In this document: in pieces, positions 24,870 to 32,893 of the stretch
Position numbering within the stretch: the stretch's first letter is position 1
How the letters are laid out: each line of letters starts with the position of its first letter
NCBI GenBank assembly: GCA_947174995.1
Contig: CAMWLC010000011.1
Span: 1-60,802 of the forward strand
DNA from: an uncultured Porphyromonadaceae bacterium
GTDB lineage: Bacteria; Bacteroidota; Bacteroidia; Bacteroidales; Muribaculaceae
Length of the DNA: 60,802 nt
Direction: 5' to 3'
Notes under the pieces: generated by a model
What the model was told of the DNA's origin: nothing
Databases searched by the model: none
Seen by the model: only the letters and a program-made list of their open reading frames with translations
Made by a program: the position numbers and the translations under genes

Positions 24870-26022
24870 TATTCAAGACAGATACTACGGACTTTCGCCG
24901 CGCATAGCGCGGTGGAAAGAGCCGTCGGAATTTGAAAATTCGCTCAGCAGCGCTGCTGAGCGAGATGCCGGGGTATCCCGGCATCTCTATAATCTCTACT
25001 ATAAACATATAGATCCCCTCTATTACGCCAAGGGTAAGGAGTTTGCAAGAGACATGTATGACAAGCACAAGCATATTTTCGGAGAAATGGATTTTGAATC
25101 CATATATGAAGATATGGTTTACTGTCTGCATCGCTATGGATTGGATTTTCAGGACTATTGCATGTTCAGGCTCCACGAGAAAAGCGAGCGCAAGCGCAAC
25201 GAGTTCGTCTCCGATAAACTCAGATATCATTACTGCGATCTACTCAATTCCCCCGAGGTGGAGGACCTGATGACCGATAAGCTTAAATGCTATAAGGAAT
25301 ATGGCAAGTTCTACAAAAGAGAGGTTGTCGGAGTCCGATCCGAGGAGGATAAATCCGCATTTCTTGATTTCACTTCCCGACATCCTAAATTTATATACAA
25401 GCCCCTGACCGCTCATTCAGGTAACGGCATTGTAATTGTAGATGTGAAAGACAACAATGAAGCCGAGGAATGGTTTGAGAAGACAATAGTATCGAATCCG
25501 GGTGTGGCTGAGGAACTTATCGAGCAGGGTGAGGCTATGGCGGTTTTACATCCCTCTTCAATAAATACATGCCGCTTGACCACCTTTACTATTGATGGCG
25601 AAGTGACAGTACTTGGCGGAGCGCTGAGAATAGGAAAAGGGAAGGCGTTTGTCGATAATTGCGGTCAGGGAGGCATGTATGCAAATATTGATCCTGTCAA
25701 CGGTATTATTGCCACCTGGGCTCATGATTATACCAACCGGGAATTCCGTTATCATCCCGACACCGGAGTACAGATAATAGGATTCCAGCTGCCGGAATGG
25801 GACAAAGCATTAGCTCTCTTAAAAGAAATGGCAACTCATCATGAGGGTGCTACATTGATAGCTTGGGATATCGCCTACACCGACAAGGGCTGGGTCATGA
25901 TTGAGGGTAATGACAATGGAGCATGGTGTATCATGCAGTCTAATCTTCAGAAGGGTCTCAAGCCGGAGCTTTATGCTCTGATGGACCGTTATTTCGAGCA
26001 TAAGACCCATATCGAATCATAA
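24862..26022 (+). CDS. Sugar-transfer-associated ATP-grasp protein
   Basis: 386 residues from ATG 24862 (MNNIQDRYYGL), overlapping the stop of the preceding paralogue by eight bases. Features: FIYKPLTAHSGNGIVIVDV (ATP-binding), SSINTCRLTTFTIDG, FVDNCGQGGMYANIDPVNG, and LIAWDIAYTDKGWVMIEGNDNG with the metal-ligand Glu/Asn. Family members sit in glycan loci and are thought to ligate an amino acid or other acid to a sugar; activity is not established. An 11 bp direct repeat (TCATAAGGCCT at 26017-26027 and 26036-26046) covers the stop codon and leads into the MITE-like copy 2. Confidence 0.87.
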   Translation: MNNIQDRYYGLSPRIARWKEPSEFENSLSSAAERDAGVSRHLYNLYYKHIDPLYYAKGKEFARDMYDKHKHIFGEMDFESIYEDMVYCLHRYGLDFQDYCMFRLHEKSERKRNEFVSDKLRYHYCDLLNSPEVEDLMTDKLKCYKEYGKFYKREVVGVRSEEDKSAFLDFTSRHPKFIYKPLTAHSGNGIVIVDVKDNNEAEEWFEKTIVSNPGVAEELIEQGEAMAVLHPSSINTCRLTTFTIDGEVTVLGGALRIGKGKAFVDNCGQGGMYANIDPVNGIIATWAHDYTNREFRYHPDTGVQIIGFQLPEWDKALALLKEMATHHEGATLIAWDIAYTDKGWVMIEGNDNGAWCIMQSNLQKGLKPELYALMDRYFEHKTHIES

Positions 26023-26045
26023 GGCCTGTATATAGTCATAAGGCC

Positions 26046-26241
26046 TAAGTAAGTATTCAAATTTAAACGATATAATCAAAAGTAAGTGCTCACTTGATCT
26101 TTTATACAATCTGCGGCTTCTTTTTTGCCGCTTTCAGCTTGTCGCTCAGTCGCATAGCTCGCTATGCTCCCTCTCTCCGCACAGAAATCGTCTAAAAAAC
26201 AAGCTCGCATATTGTATAAATTAAATTTGAACACTTACTTA
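26046..26241. mobile_element. MITE-like element, copy 2
   Basis: About 196 bp with near-perfect terminal inverted repeats (TAAGTAAGTATTCAAATTTA at 26046-26065; mirror at 26221-26241). Inside are a second inverted pair (TTTATACAATCTGCG 26101-26115 and its near mirror 26206-26220) and a hairpin GCATAG-CTCG-CTATGC (26152-26167). No ORF. About 90% identical by eye to copy 3 in the same orientation. Confidence 0.85.
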
Positions 26242-26261
26242 TGCAAAATTAAATCGCGTAA

Positions 26262-27611
26262 ATGGATATCTCTGCAAGACTGAGATTGAAAGGTGACTCC
26301 GAGGAGAGTCTCCTCTTCATGTACCGCGATGGTGGAGGAAACATCTGCGTCACCCGTGGTGACGGCGACTGCCTCACTCTTCCTTTTCACGGCTCCGATC
26401 TCCCCGTCATAGATTTCGGAGCTTTCGATGAGGAGCCGGACAAGGTGCGCGATGTCTTGCTTGAGATGATAGAGCGGCTTCATGATGCCGAATCGCAGGG
26501 TATCGAGGTGACAGCCGGAAGCGATGGCGAGACCGATGACGAACCGGCCGATAACTATTCGGTACGCGATATATATGTCGAAAACAAGCCCTTCTCCGTG
26601 CGCCAGCTCTCCCTGCTGATAGATGATGGCGACCTGGATCTCAATCCCGATTTCCAGCGCAATTTCGTCTGGGATCGTACCCGGCAAAGCCTCCTCATAG
26701 AGTCGATGCTTCTCGGACTTCCCTTGCCTTCGATCTACCTCAGTCAGTATGACGACGGACGTCTGACAGTTGTGGACGGTCTGCAGCGTATCACCACCAT
26801 ACGCCGTTTCCTCAAGAACGAGCTTCGCCTCACGGGTCTCGAGTATCTCACGCAGTGCATCGGCAAGACCTTTGAGGAATTGAAATCCGAGAAAGTGCTG
26901 ACCGACCTCCAGATACGCCAGTTCAATCAGATTCAGATAGGGTGTTTCGTGATCGACTACCGTTCGCCTGACCGGTTGAAGTTTGACCTTTTCCGACGCC
27001 TGAACACCGGAGGAAAGCCTCTCAACCGCCCCGAGATACGCAACTGCCTGACGCGCTCCGAAGTGCAGAGGGAGCTGAAGCGTATGTGGGATTCCGACGC
27101 CTTCCGTATGGCCACTGACCACGGGGTGAGCAACAGCCGTATGCAGGCTCTCGACCTCGTGATGCGCTATCTCTTTTTCCGCCGCTCATGGCTAAGCGGC
27201 AACTTCCTCATGGGTTATCGCGGAAAGATAGACACATATCTTGACGATTTCACCGGCACTCTCAACCGTGACGGGGTTTCCGAGGAGGAAATCTCGGGAT
27301 TCTACAGGGCGATGGATAACGCGCGGTATCTCTTCGGCCCAAACGCCTTCCGCAAGAAATCATACTCCACACGCCTGAAGCGGCTGCCGATTAACCAGCT
27401 GCTCTTTGTGGTGTTTTCCGTGCTTCTTTCTGTCAGGGACATGAACGACGTCATGCACAATTACCGTGATGGGGAGATGACCGAAAGACTCTACGCTCTC
27501 ATAGAGAACGATGCGGAGCTGCGTAAAGCCCTCTCCACGGGCACTAATGCCCGATGGAACATCGAGACCGCCTTCAACATCCTCTCCCGGCTGCTTGACA
27601 CTCCGGCCTGA
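26262..27611 (+). CDS. DUF262 (GmrS/ParB-like) protein
   Basis: 449 residues. The DUF262 domain starts near residue 107: FSVRQLSLLIDDGDLDLNPD, FQRNFVWDRTRQSLLIESML, LPLPSIYLSQ, then VVDGLQRITTIRRFL (about 170-184) matching the DGxxR core of this ParB/Srx-like nucleotidase/nuclease fold. FRRLNTGGKPLNRPEIRNC is also family-typical. DUF262 proteins include the N-domain of GmrSD type IV restriction enzymes and the SspE effector. No DUF1594/HNH C-terminal nuclease motif is visible here, so an NTP-dependent regulator or partial nuclease is possible. It is bracketed by two MITE-like copies in direct orientation. Confidence 0.88.
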   Translation: MDISARLRLKGDSEESLLFMYRDGGGNICVTRGDGDCLTLPFHGSDLPVIDFGAFDEEPDKVRDVLLEMIERLHDAESQGIEVTAGSDGETDDEPADNYSVRDIYVENKPFSVRQLSLLIDDGDLDLNPDFQRNFVWDRTRQSLLIESMLLGLPLPSIYLSQYDDGRLTVVDGLQRITTIRRFLKNELRLTGLEYLTQCIGKTFEELKSEKVLTDLQIRQFNQIQIGCFVIDYRSPDRLKFDLFRRLNTGGKPLNRPEIRNCLTRSEVQRELKRMWDSDAFRMATDHGVSNSRMQALDLVMRYLFFRRSWLSGNFLMGYRGKIDTYLDDFTGTLNRDGVSEEEISGFYRAMDNARYLFGPNAFRKKSYSTRLKRLPINQLLFVVFSVLLSVRDMNDVMHNYRDGEMTERLYALIENDAELRKALSTGTNARWNIETAFNILSRLLDTPA

Positions 27612-27616
27612 CAACC

Positions 27617-27814
27617 ATAAGTAAGTGTTCAAATTTAAACGATAACATCAAAAGCAAGTGATCACTTAATCTTTTATACAATCTGCGGCTTCTTTTTTGC
27701 TGCTTCCGGCTTGTCACTCAGTCGCATAGTCCGCTATGCTCCCTCTCTCCGCACCGCAATCGCCTAAAAAATAAGCTCGCATATTGTATAAATTAAATTT
27801 GAACACTTACTTAT
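27617..27814. mobile_element. MITE-like element, copy 3
   Basis: 198 bp with 22 bp terminal inverted repeats (ATAAGTAAGTGTTCAAATTT at 27617-27636, mirror at 27795-27814). Same interior hairpins as copy 2 (CGCATAG/CTATG core slightly degenerate). It lies between the DUF262 and AAA ATPase genes; the ATPase ATG is 12 bases after the element. Confidence 0.87.
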
Positions 27815-27825
27815 CCAAAAGGCAG

Positions 27826-28950
27826 ATGAAAAGAAAGACATGGCGTTTGAGCCGCATCAAGATACGGGGTTATAAATCCATCCCGTTCACATATCCGCTT
27901 GTACTCGACATCGGAGACATCAACATTCTTCTTGGTGCAAATGGGTCAGGGAAAAGCAATATAATCAGCTTTTTCAAGATGCTCGGCTATATGATGACCG
28001 GAAGGCTTCAGGAATGGATAGCACGCACCGGCACGAATGACAGCATCCTGTATTATGGTCCCAAGGTAACGCCCACCATGAGCGCCTCTCTCAGATTTGA
28101 TGATCCTGAAAAAACGTATGACATCTACAGTTTCAGCCTCACGGCAGCAGCGGGCAATAGAGTGGTCATAACGTCGGAAGAGATAGAGTGGCAGCGATAC
28201 AGCGATGAAAAGAGACCTGTTTCCATACCGTTGCGGGGTGATTTTCATGAATCGGCGCTTGTGAGAAACATCCGGAGGATAGAACAAACAGTGGGATATA
28301 TGGTGGGCGCGTGCAAGGTCTATCAGTTCAGCGACTCTTCAGCGACCGCACCGATGAGAAGACCTTCCACTGTAGAATCGGCTCACTACCTGCAATCGGA
28401 GGCAAACAATCTCGCTTCATTCCTTTATTACCTGCGCAAAAATTATCGTGCTTCATACGAGCGCATCACGTCATACGTCCGGGATGTCGTGCCTCAGTTC
28501 AGGGAGTTTTATCTTGAGCCGGAGGGAAGGTATATCTCATTGAAGTGGGAGGACACCTCGATCAATGATTACATTCTGACGGCTGACCAGTTTTCCGATG
28601 GTTCGATCCGGTTCATAGCGCTCGCCACGCTTCTTCTCCAGCCTCCGGAGACGATGCCTTTTGTAATAATAATTGATGAGCCCGAGCTCGGATTACACCC
28701 ATACGCGATAGATCAACTCAATGAAATGATACGTGATGCCTCTCGTCACGCCCAGATCATCATCGCTACGCAGTCTCCCGGTATAATAGACGGGTTTGAT
28801 CCCGATGATGTCACGGTAATCGAGCGTGACGTCGAGATTGAAGGCACCGTAGCCAATCATCTGTCAGCCGAAGAGTTGCAGGAATGGCTCAATGAATACT
28901 CCATGAGCGAGCTGTGGGGCAAGAACGTATTCGGAGGACGCCCGAGATGA
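27826..28950 (+). CDS. AAA family ATPase (AAA_21/RecF-like) paired with DUF4276
   Basis: 374 residues from ATG 27826; the open frame runs 14 codons further into the MITE, which is not part of the protein. Walker A GANGSGKSN (37-45), signature-like QFSDGSIRFIALATLLL (about 256-272), Walker B IIIDEPELGLHP (about 280-291), then QIIIATQSPGIID (switch). It is an ABC/SMC-type ATPase like those of OLD, RloA or PARIS AriA. The stop overlaps the DUF4276 start (ATGA), so the two are made in concert. Role inferred: sensor/regulatory ATPase of a defence pair. Confidence 0.88.
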   Translation: MKRKTWRLSRIKIRGYKSIPFTYPLVLDIGDINILLGANGSGKSNIISFFKMLGYMMTGRLQEWIARTGTNDSILYYGPKVTPTMSASLRFDDPEKTYDIYSFSLTAAAGNRVVITSEEIEWQRYSDEKRPVSIPLRGDFHESALVRNIRRIEQTVGYMVGACKVYQFSDSSATAPMRRPSTVESAHYLQSEANNLASFLYYLRKNYRASYERITSYVRDVVPQFREFYLEPEGRYISLKWEDTSINDYILTADQFSDGSIRFIALATLLLQPPETMPFVIIIDEPELGLHPYAIDQLNEMIRDASRHAQIIIATQSPGIIDGFDPDDVTVIERDVEIEGTVANHLSAEELQEWLNEYSMSELWGKNVFGGRPR

Positions 28951-29645
28951 GCAACATCCAGCTGCATATCCTCTGCGAGGGGGAGACGGAACAAAGGTTC
29001 GCTAAGGAAGTGTTGGGACCTTGGTTGCGTCCGGAAGAAATATACGTGAAGCCTGTGGTGCTTAACGCCTTCCGTGGAAAGGGTCGTACCGGGGGAGTCA
29101 GCAAATTCTGCAAAATGGAGCAGGACGTCGCCATCCTGCTGCGGCAATACAGGGATAAGGGTGCGGATCGCCATCTCTTCACCACTATGATAGATTATTA
29201 TGCCATTCCCAATGACGTGCCCGGTTATGAGGAATCGCAAGGAATACAGGATGCGCGGGCAAGAGTGGCATTTCTCGAAAAAGAGTTTGGCGCGTACTTC
29301 GATAATCCCCGTTTGGTGCCCTATATCCAGCTACATGAGTTCGAAGCATTGCTTTATACGGACATTCTGCTTCTTGAGGAGGATTATCCCAAGTCCATAA
29401 ATGCCCTGAGGGCGCTTAAGGAGGATACCGATAAAATCGGGGACGTGGAGATGATCAACTCCGGATATGACACGGCTCCGTGCAGGCGAATCATCCGTGC
29501 TGTGGAAGATGACTACCGATATAACAAGGTGCAGACGGGTGCCAAAGTGACCAATGCTATCGGAATGGAGCGATTGCTGGAAAATTGCCGCCATTTCCGG
29601 GAATGGGTGGAATCCCTGCAGGATACTGCCCGAAGACTCAGATGA
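28947..29645 (+). CDS. DUF4276 (TOPRIM-like) protein
   Basis: 232 residues from ATG 28947. LHILCEGETEQRFAKEVLGP (about 6-25) supplies the leading Glu of a TOPRIM-like fold. TTMIDYYAIPNDVPGY (about 71-86) gives the acidic second strand. YIQLHEFEALLYTD (about 113-126) is the DUF4276 signature. Families of this kind are found beside AAA ATPases, where the TOPRIM partner is the likely nuclease (compare RloB, AbiLii, AriB). No signal or membrane segment. Coupled to the ATPase gene before it and four bases from the next ATPase gene. Confidence 0.85.
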   Translation: MSNIQLHILCEGETEQRFAKEVLGPWLRPEEIYVKPVVLNAFRGKGRTGGVSKFCKMEQDVAILLRQYRDKGADRHLFTTMIDYYAIPNDVPGYEESQGIQDARARVAFLEKEFGAYFDNPRLVPYIQLHEFEALLYTDILLLEEDYPKSINALRALKEDTDKIGDVEMINSGYDTAPCRRIIRAVEDDYRYNKVQTGAKVTNAIGMERLLENCRHFREWVESLQDTARRLR

Positions 29646-29649
29646 GAAG

Positions 29650-30768
29650 ATGGAGACAGTAAGGATTGAGAATTTCAAGTGTATTGAGGAGCTGGATCTG
29701 CAGCTCGGGAAAATCACGGTGTTGACCGGGGCCAACTCGTCGGGCAAGACGAGTGTGGTCCAGGCTCTCCTGCTGCTGAGGATGATGATTTCCAAGACAC
29801 GCCTGTCGGCCGATGGTGAGGAGATGAGCGTAGGATGTCCCCCGGTGTTGGGTGTTCCGGCTTTTGATGACATTGTCAGACGCGGAGCCGATACCATAAC
29901 CATCAGTGGAGATTTCGGCAGACTTGTGATGACTCCGGGAGAAAAAACCGGAAATCTCCAGAGATATGAAGGCTCCTCCCGCGTTCCCGTTTGGATGGAA
30001 GCCGAGGATTTCGTGTTTCTTGAAGCCGAGAGAATCGGACCCCGCTGGCAATCTGACCTTAATCCCGATGCGGGGAAATATTGCGGAGCGCACGGCGAGT
30101 TCACCGCCAACCGTCTACTCGACATATCGGTGAAGTTTCCAAAGGTCTCTCCCGCACGGCTCTGTCCCGGCACTGCCACCGATAACTTCCAGATTCAGAC
30201 CGATGCTTGGATGAGCTACATATTCGGTGACGTCTCGCTCAAGTCGCAACCCCTTTCCGACAAAATAGCGCAGATAACCCTGAGGCAGCCCATGGGATGG
30301 TTTGCCGCCTCCGCAGCCGGATTCGGTTATGTCTACGCCCTCCCGATCATACTTGACGGCCTCACCATACCGGAGGGGGCGATGATGGTGGTGGAGAATC
30401 CCGAAGCCCATCTTCATCCCAAGGCGCAGTCAAACATCGGCTTCTTTCTCGGCACACTGGCAGCAGCGGGCGTCAGGGTGGTGGTCGAGACCCATAGCGA
30501 GCACGTGGTCAACGGTATACGCCGCGCCGCACTCTCGGGCATAGGATTGCGCCCCGAGGAGATGTCGATATATTTCTTCGCAGAGACAAGCGAGAAGGCC
30601 GATCCTATCAGGATCACTATGGATGACGAGGGGGAACTGAGCGACTTCCCGGTGGATTTCTTCGACCAGGTGCGTCAGGATATGAAGGAGATGTGGAGGC
30701 TCGTTGAGCAGCGAGGCAATATCGCCGAGTCCGCGACTGAAGACCTGCCTGATAGCAATGAGCGATAA
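29650..30768 (+). CDS. AAA family ATPase with DUF3696
   Basis: 372 residues from ATG 29650 (METVRIENFK). Walker A GANSSGKTS (27-35); MVVENPEAHLHPKAQ (about 244-258) as Walker B with Asn in place of the usual Asp-Glu order, typical of the DUF3696 group; VVVETHSEHVVNGIRRA follows. C-terminal DUF3696-type stretch PIRITMDDEGELSDFPVDFFDQ. DUF3696 ATPases often accompany DUF262 or nuclease genes in genome islands (from memory). The next gene starts 11 bases before this stop. Confidence 0.87.
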   Translation: METVRIENFKCIEELDLQLGKITVLTGANSSGKTSVVQALLLLRMMISKTRLSADGEEMSVGCPPVLGVPAFDDIVRRGADTITISGDFGRLVMTPGEKTGNLQRYEGSSRVPVWMEAEDFVFLEAERIGPRWQSDLNPDAGKYCGAHGEFTANRLLDISVKFPKVSPARLCPGTATDNFQIQTDAWMSYIFGDVSLKSQPLSDKIAQITLRQPMGWFAASAAGFGYVYALPIILDGLTIPEGAMMVVENPEAHLHPKAQSNIGFFLGTLAAAGVRVVVETHSEHVVNGIRRAALSGIGLRPEEMSIYFFAETSEKADPIRITMDDEGELSDFPVDFFDQVRQDMKEMWRLVEQRGNIAESATEDLPDSNER

Positions 30769-31756
30769 GCGAGACCGCATCTACTCCGCCGACAATGCGC
30801 GGTTTACTATCAAGGGGATGGACATCACCGGTGTGCCGGAAGCTGACCGTGACCGGGACCTGAGATGGCTTCTCGACCTGCTTGATGAATTTTACGCACA
30901 CGGAGTCACTCCGAAGTGTGAATCGGGGATGTTGCGCCATTACTATTCATTTGGCTCTATTTACGATTTCATATTCGCATCCGCGGCCGAACTGAAAGCG
31001 TTGGGCATCAGTCGCAGTCTGATGCAGCGTATGCAGACATCGCTGATGGCCAAGCCGAGCATACTGCGCGAGATAGACACCGCGGTATGGAACGGTTTGC
31101 CCGGCTTCAAGAACGACTGCGGATATGCCTCCTGCGATGCCGGACGGCATTACAGCGGCAACCGCCCCACATGGCATTCCAACCGCGAGCACCATTACCG
31201 CCATCACAATGACGAAATCGACTGGACGGGCCGTGTAGGAGAAATCAAGAAGGAATTCATCCCCAACAGGGTGCGCACGGATGAATTGCTGCGATTGGGA
31301 ATCGATCGTCATGTTAGAGCATTGGTGGATGAGGAAGCCACGCGAGAAAAATGGACGCAAGAGGAACGGCAGGCTCGGTTTGACAGCCGTGTGGAGGAGA
31401 TCAAGAGACCATGGAGAGGGGAATCGCCGGAAATCACATTTCACCGTGAAGTCATGAATCATAAAGGGGGGACCATTTCGGCGAAAGCCGTGGATTTCGG
31501 GGGTATGATATGCGAGGCCAACTTCTATGTATTCGAACAGGACCTCACAGCTGCCGAGACCGAAGCAGCCGGAGGCTCCATGCGCAGAATCTACAGCCTG
31601 ACGGGCCATGACGGAAAGAAGCAATACATATCTATCGACTGCAAGCACGGCATGTTTGAATTTCACGACCATCGGGGCAATCATCTCGGCGAATACCGTT
31701 TCAACGGAGAGTTCAACTCCGGAGCTGACCCGAGCCATAATCTGAAGACACTGTAA
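30758..31756 (+). CDS. Unknown protein in the ATPase cassette
   Basis: 332 residues from ATG 30758, overlapping the ATPase stop by 11 bases. I do not recognise a family. The N-terminal half is helical and ends with MQTSLMAKPSILREIDTAVW; residues about 131-150 are His-rich (GRHYSGNRPTWHSNREHHYR). The C-terminal half looks beta-rich (ITFHREVMNHKGGTISAKAV, KKQYISIDCKHGMFEFHDH). No signal or membrane segment. Tight overlap suggests it is a partner or effector of the preceding DUF3696 ATPase. The next gene, an acyltransferase, starts only 15 bases later, so the cassette is inserted within the operon without its own terminator. Confidence 0.75.
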   Translation: MSDKRDRIYSADNARFTIKGMDITGVPEADRDRDLRWLLDLLDEFYAHGVTPKCESGMLRHYYSFGSIYDFIFASAAELKALGISRSLMQRMQTSLMAKPSILREIDTAVWNGLPGFKNDCGYASCDAGRHYSGNRPTWHSNREHHYRHHNDEIDWTGRVGEIKKEFIPNRVRTDELLRLGIDRHVRALVDEEATREKWTQEERQARFDSRVEEIKRPWRGESPEITFHREVMNHKGGTISAKAVDFGGMICEANFYVFEQDLTAAETEAAGGSMRRIYSLTGHDGKKQYISIDCKHGMFEFHDHRGNHLGEYRFNGEFNSGADPSHNLKTL

Positions 31757-31771
31757 AATTCCTTTCGCAGA

Positions 31772-32881
31772 ATGAACAGTAGTAAAATTAAAAAAGTACG
31801 GAGTTCTAATCTCGAACTTTACCGTATAATAACCATGCTCATGATAATTGCCCATCACTTTGTGGTCAATTCCGGAGTAATGGAAACTGTGCTCGCGCAT
31901 CCCGGGGAAGCCAATTCCTACTTCCTTCTGGTGTTCGTAGCATGGGGAAAAACCGGTATTAACTGTTTTGTATTCATAACCGGTTACTTCATGTGTAAAT
32001 CAAATATATCATTGAGGAAATTCCTGAAACTTGTGATTCAGGTGTGGTGTTACTACATACTGTTTTATGTGATATTTATTATTGCCGGACAAAATACCTT
32101 CTCGCTATACAAAACGGTCAGGGTACTGTTCCCGGTAAAAAATATGACGGATGATTTCATAAGTTCATTTATAGTATTCTATCTCTTTATCCCGTTTCTG
32201 AACGTGTGGATGAGGGCATTGACCCAGCGACAGCACTTTTGGCTTGCAACATTGTGTTTCCTGGTGTTTTCAGTAGCTGCTTCAGATCCATTCATTTTCA
32301 GCATCAGGATTAATTACGTACTTCATTTCATCGTGCTTTTCATCATCGCATCATATATACGTTTTTACGGATTCCCGGTAAGAATCAGTCACAGAGGCTG
32401 GGGGTGGCTTACATTAGCTTCGGTCTTGCTTGGAGCGTTGTCAGTGGTAGTGCTGAATATACTGCATATATGGAGGGGTGGAAATCCCCGTGGAATGGAT
32501 CAGTTCTTTTTTGTGGCCGATTCGAATAAAGTGCTTGCAATGGCCGTGGCACTGTGTTCATTCATGTGGTTCAAGGATTTGAAACTTCGCCACGTACCTC
32601 TTGTCAATGCATTGGGAGGAGTAACTTTCGGAGTATTGCTTCTGCATGCAAATTCAGATGCCATGCGGAGATGGTTATGGCAGCAGACAGTAGATGTGCC
32701 GGGGCATTTTAATGACCCTTGGCTATGGGCCTATGCACCGGGAGTTATATTGATTATTTTCGGTGTTTGTGCCGGAATCGACTGGTGCCGGCAGCATTGG
32801 CTTGAGGAAAGAATGGTGAATCGGGTGTACGGGATTGTCTCCGGCTGGCCCATAGTAAAGCGTTTGAAAGAGATTCGTTAG
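31772..32881 (+). CDS. Membrane acyltransferase, family 3
   Basis: 369 residues, about ten membrane helices. The N-terminus SSNLELYRIITMLMIIAHHF has the catalytic-type His in the first helix, as in OafA/NodX-like O-acyltransferases; GINCFVFITGYFMCK is the usual second-helix motif. It should transfer acetyl or another acyl group to a sugar of the repeat unit at the inner membrane. The substrate is unknown. First of five such proteins in the locus. Confidence 0.88.
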   Translation: MNSSKIKKVRSSNLELYRIITMLMIIAHHFVVNSGVMETVLAHPGEANSYFLLVFVAWGKTGINCFVFITGYFMCKSNISLRKFLKLVIQVWCYYILFYVIFIIAGQNTFSLYKTVRVLFPVKNMTDDFISSFIVFYLFIPFLNVWMRALTQRQHFWLATLCFLVFSVAASDPFIFSIRINYVLHFIVLFIIASYIRFYGFPVRISHRGWGWLTLASVLLGALSVVVLNILHIWRGGNPRGMDQFFFVADSNKVLAMAVALCSFMWFKDLKLRHVPLVNALGGVTFGVLLLHANSDAMRRWLWQQTVDVPGHFNDPWLWAYAPGVILIIFGVCAGIDWCRQHWLEERMVNRVYGIVSGWPIVKRLKEIR

Positions 32882-32893
32882 AGTGCACATAAT

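Noticed and set aside
26235..27122. A 295-codon minus-strand frame overlapping the DUF262 gene
   Set aside because: No motif, and the DUF262 reading frame is complete on the other strand.
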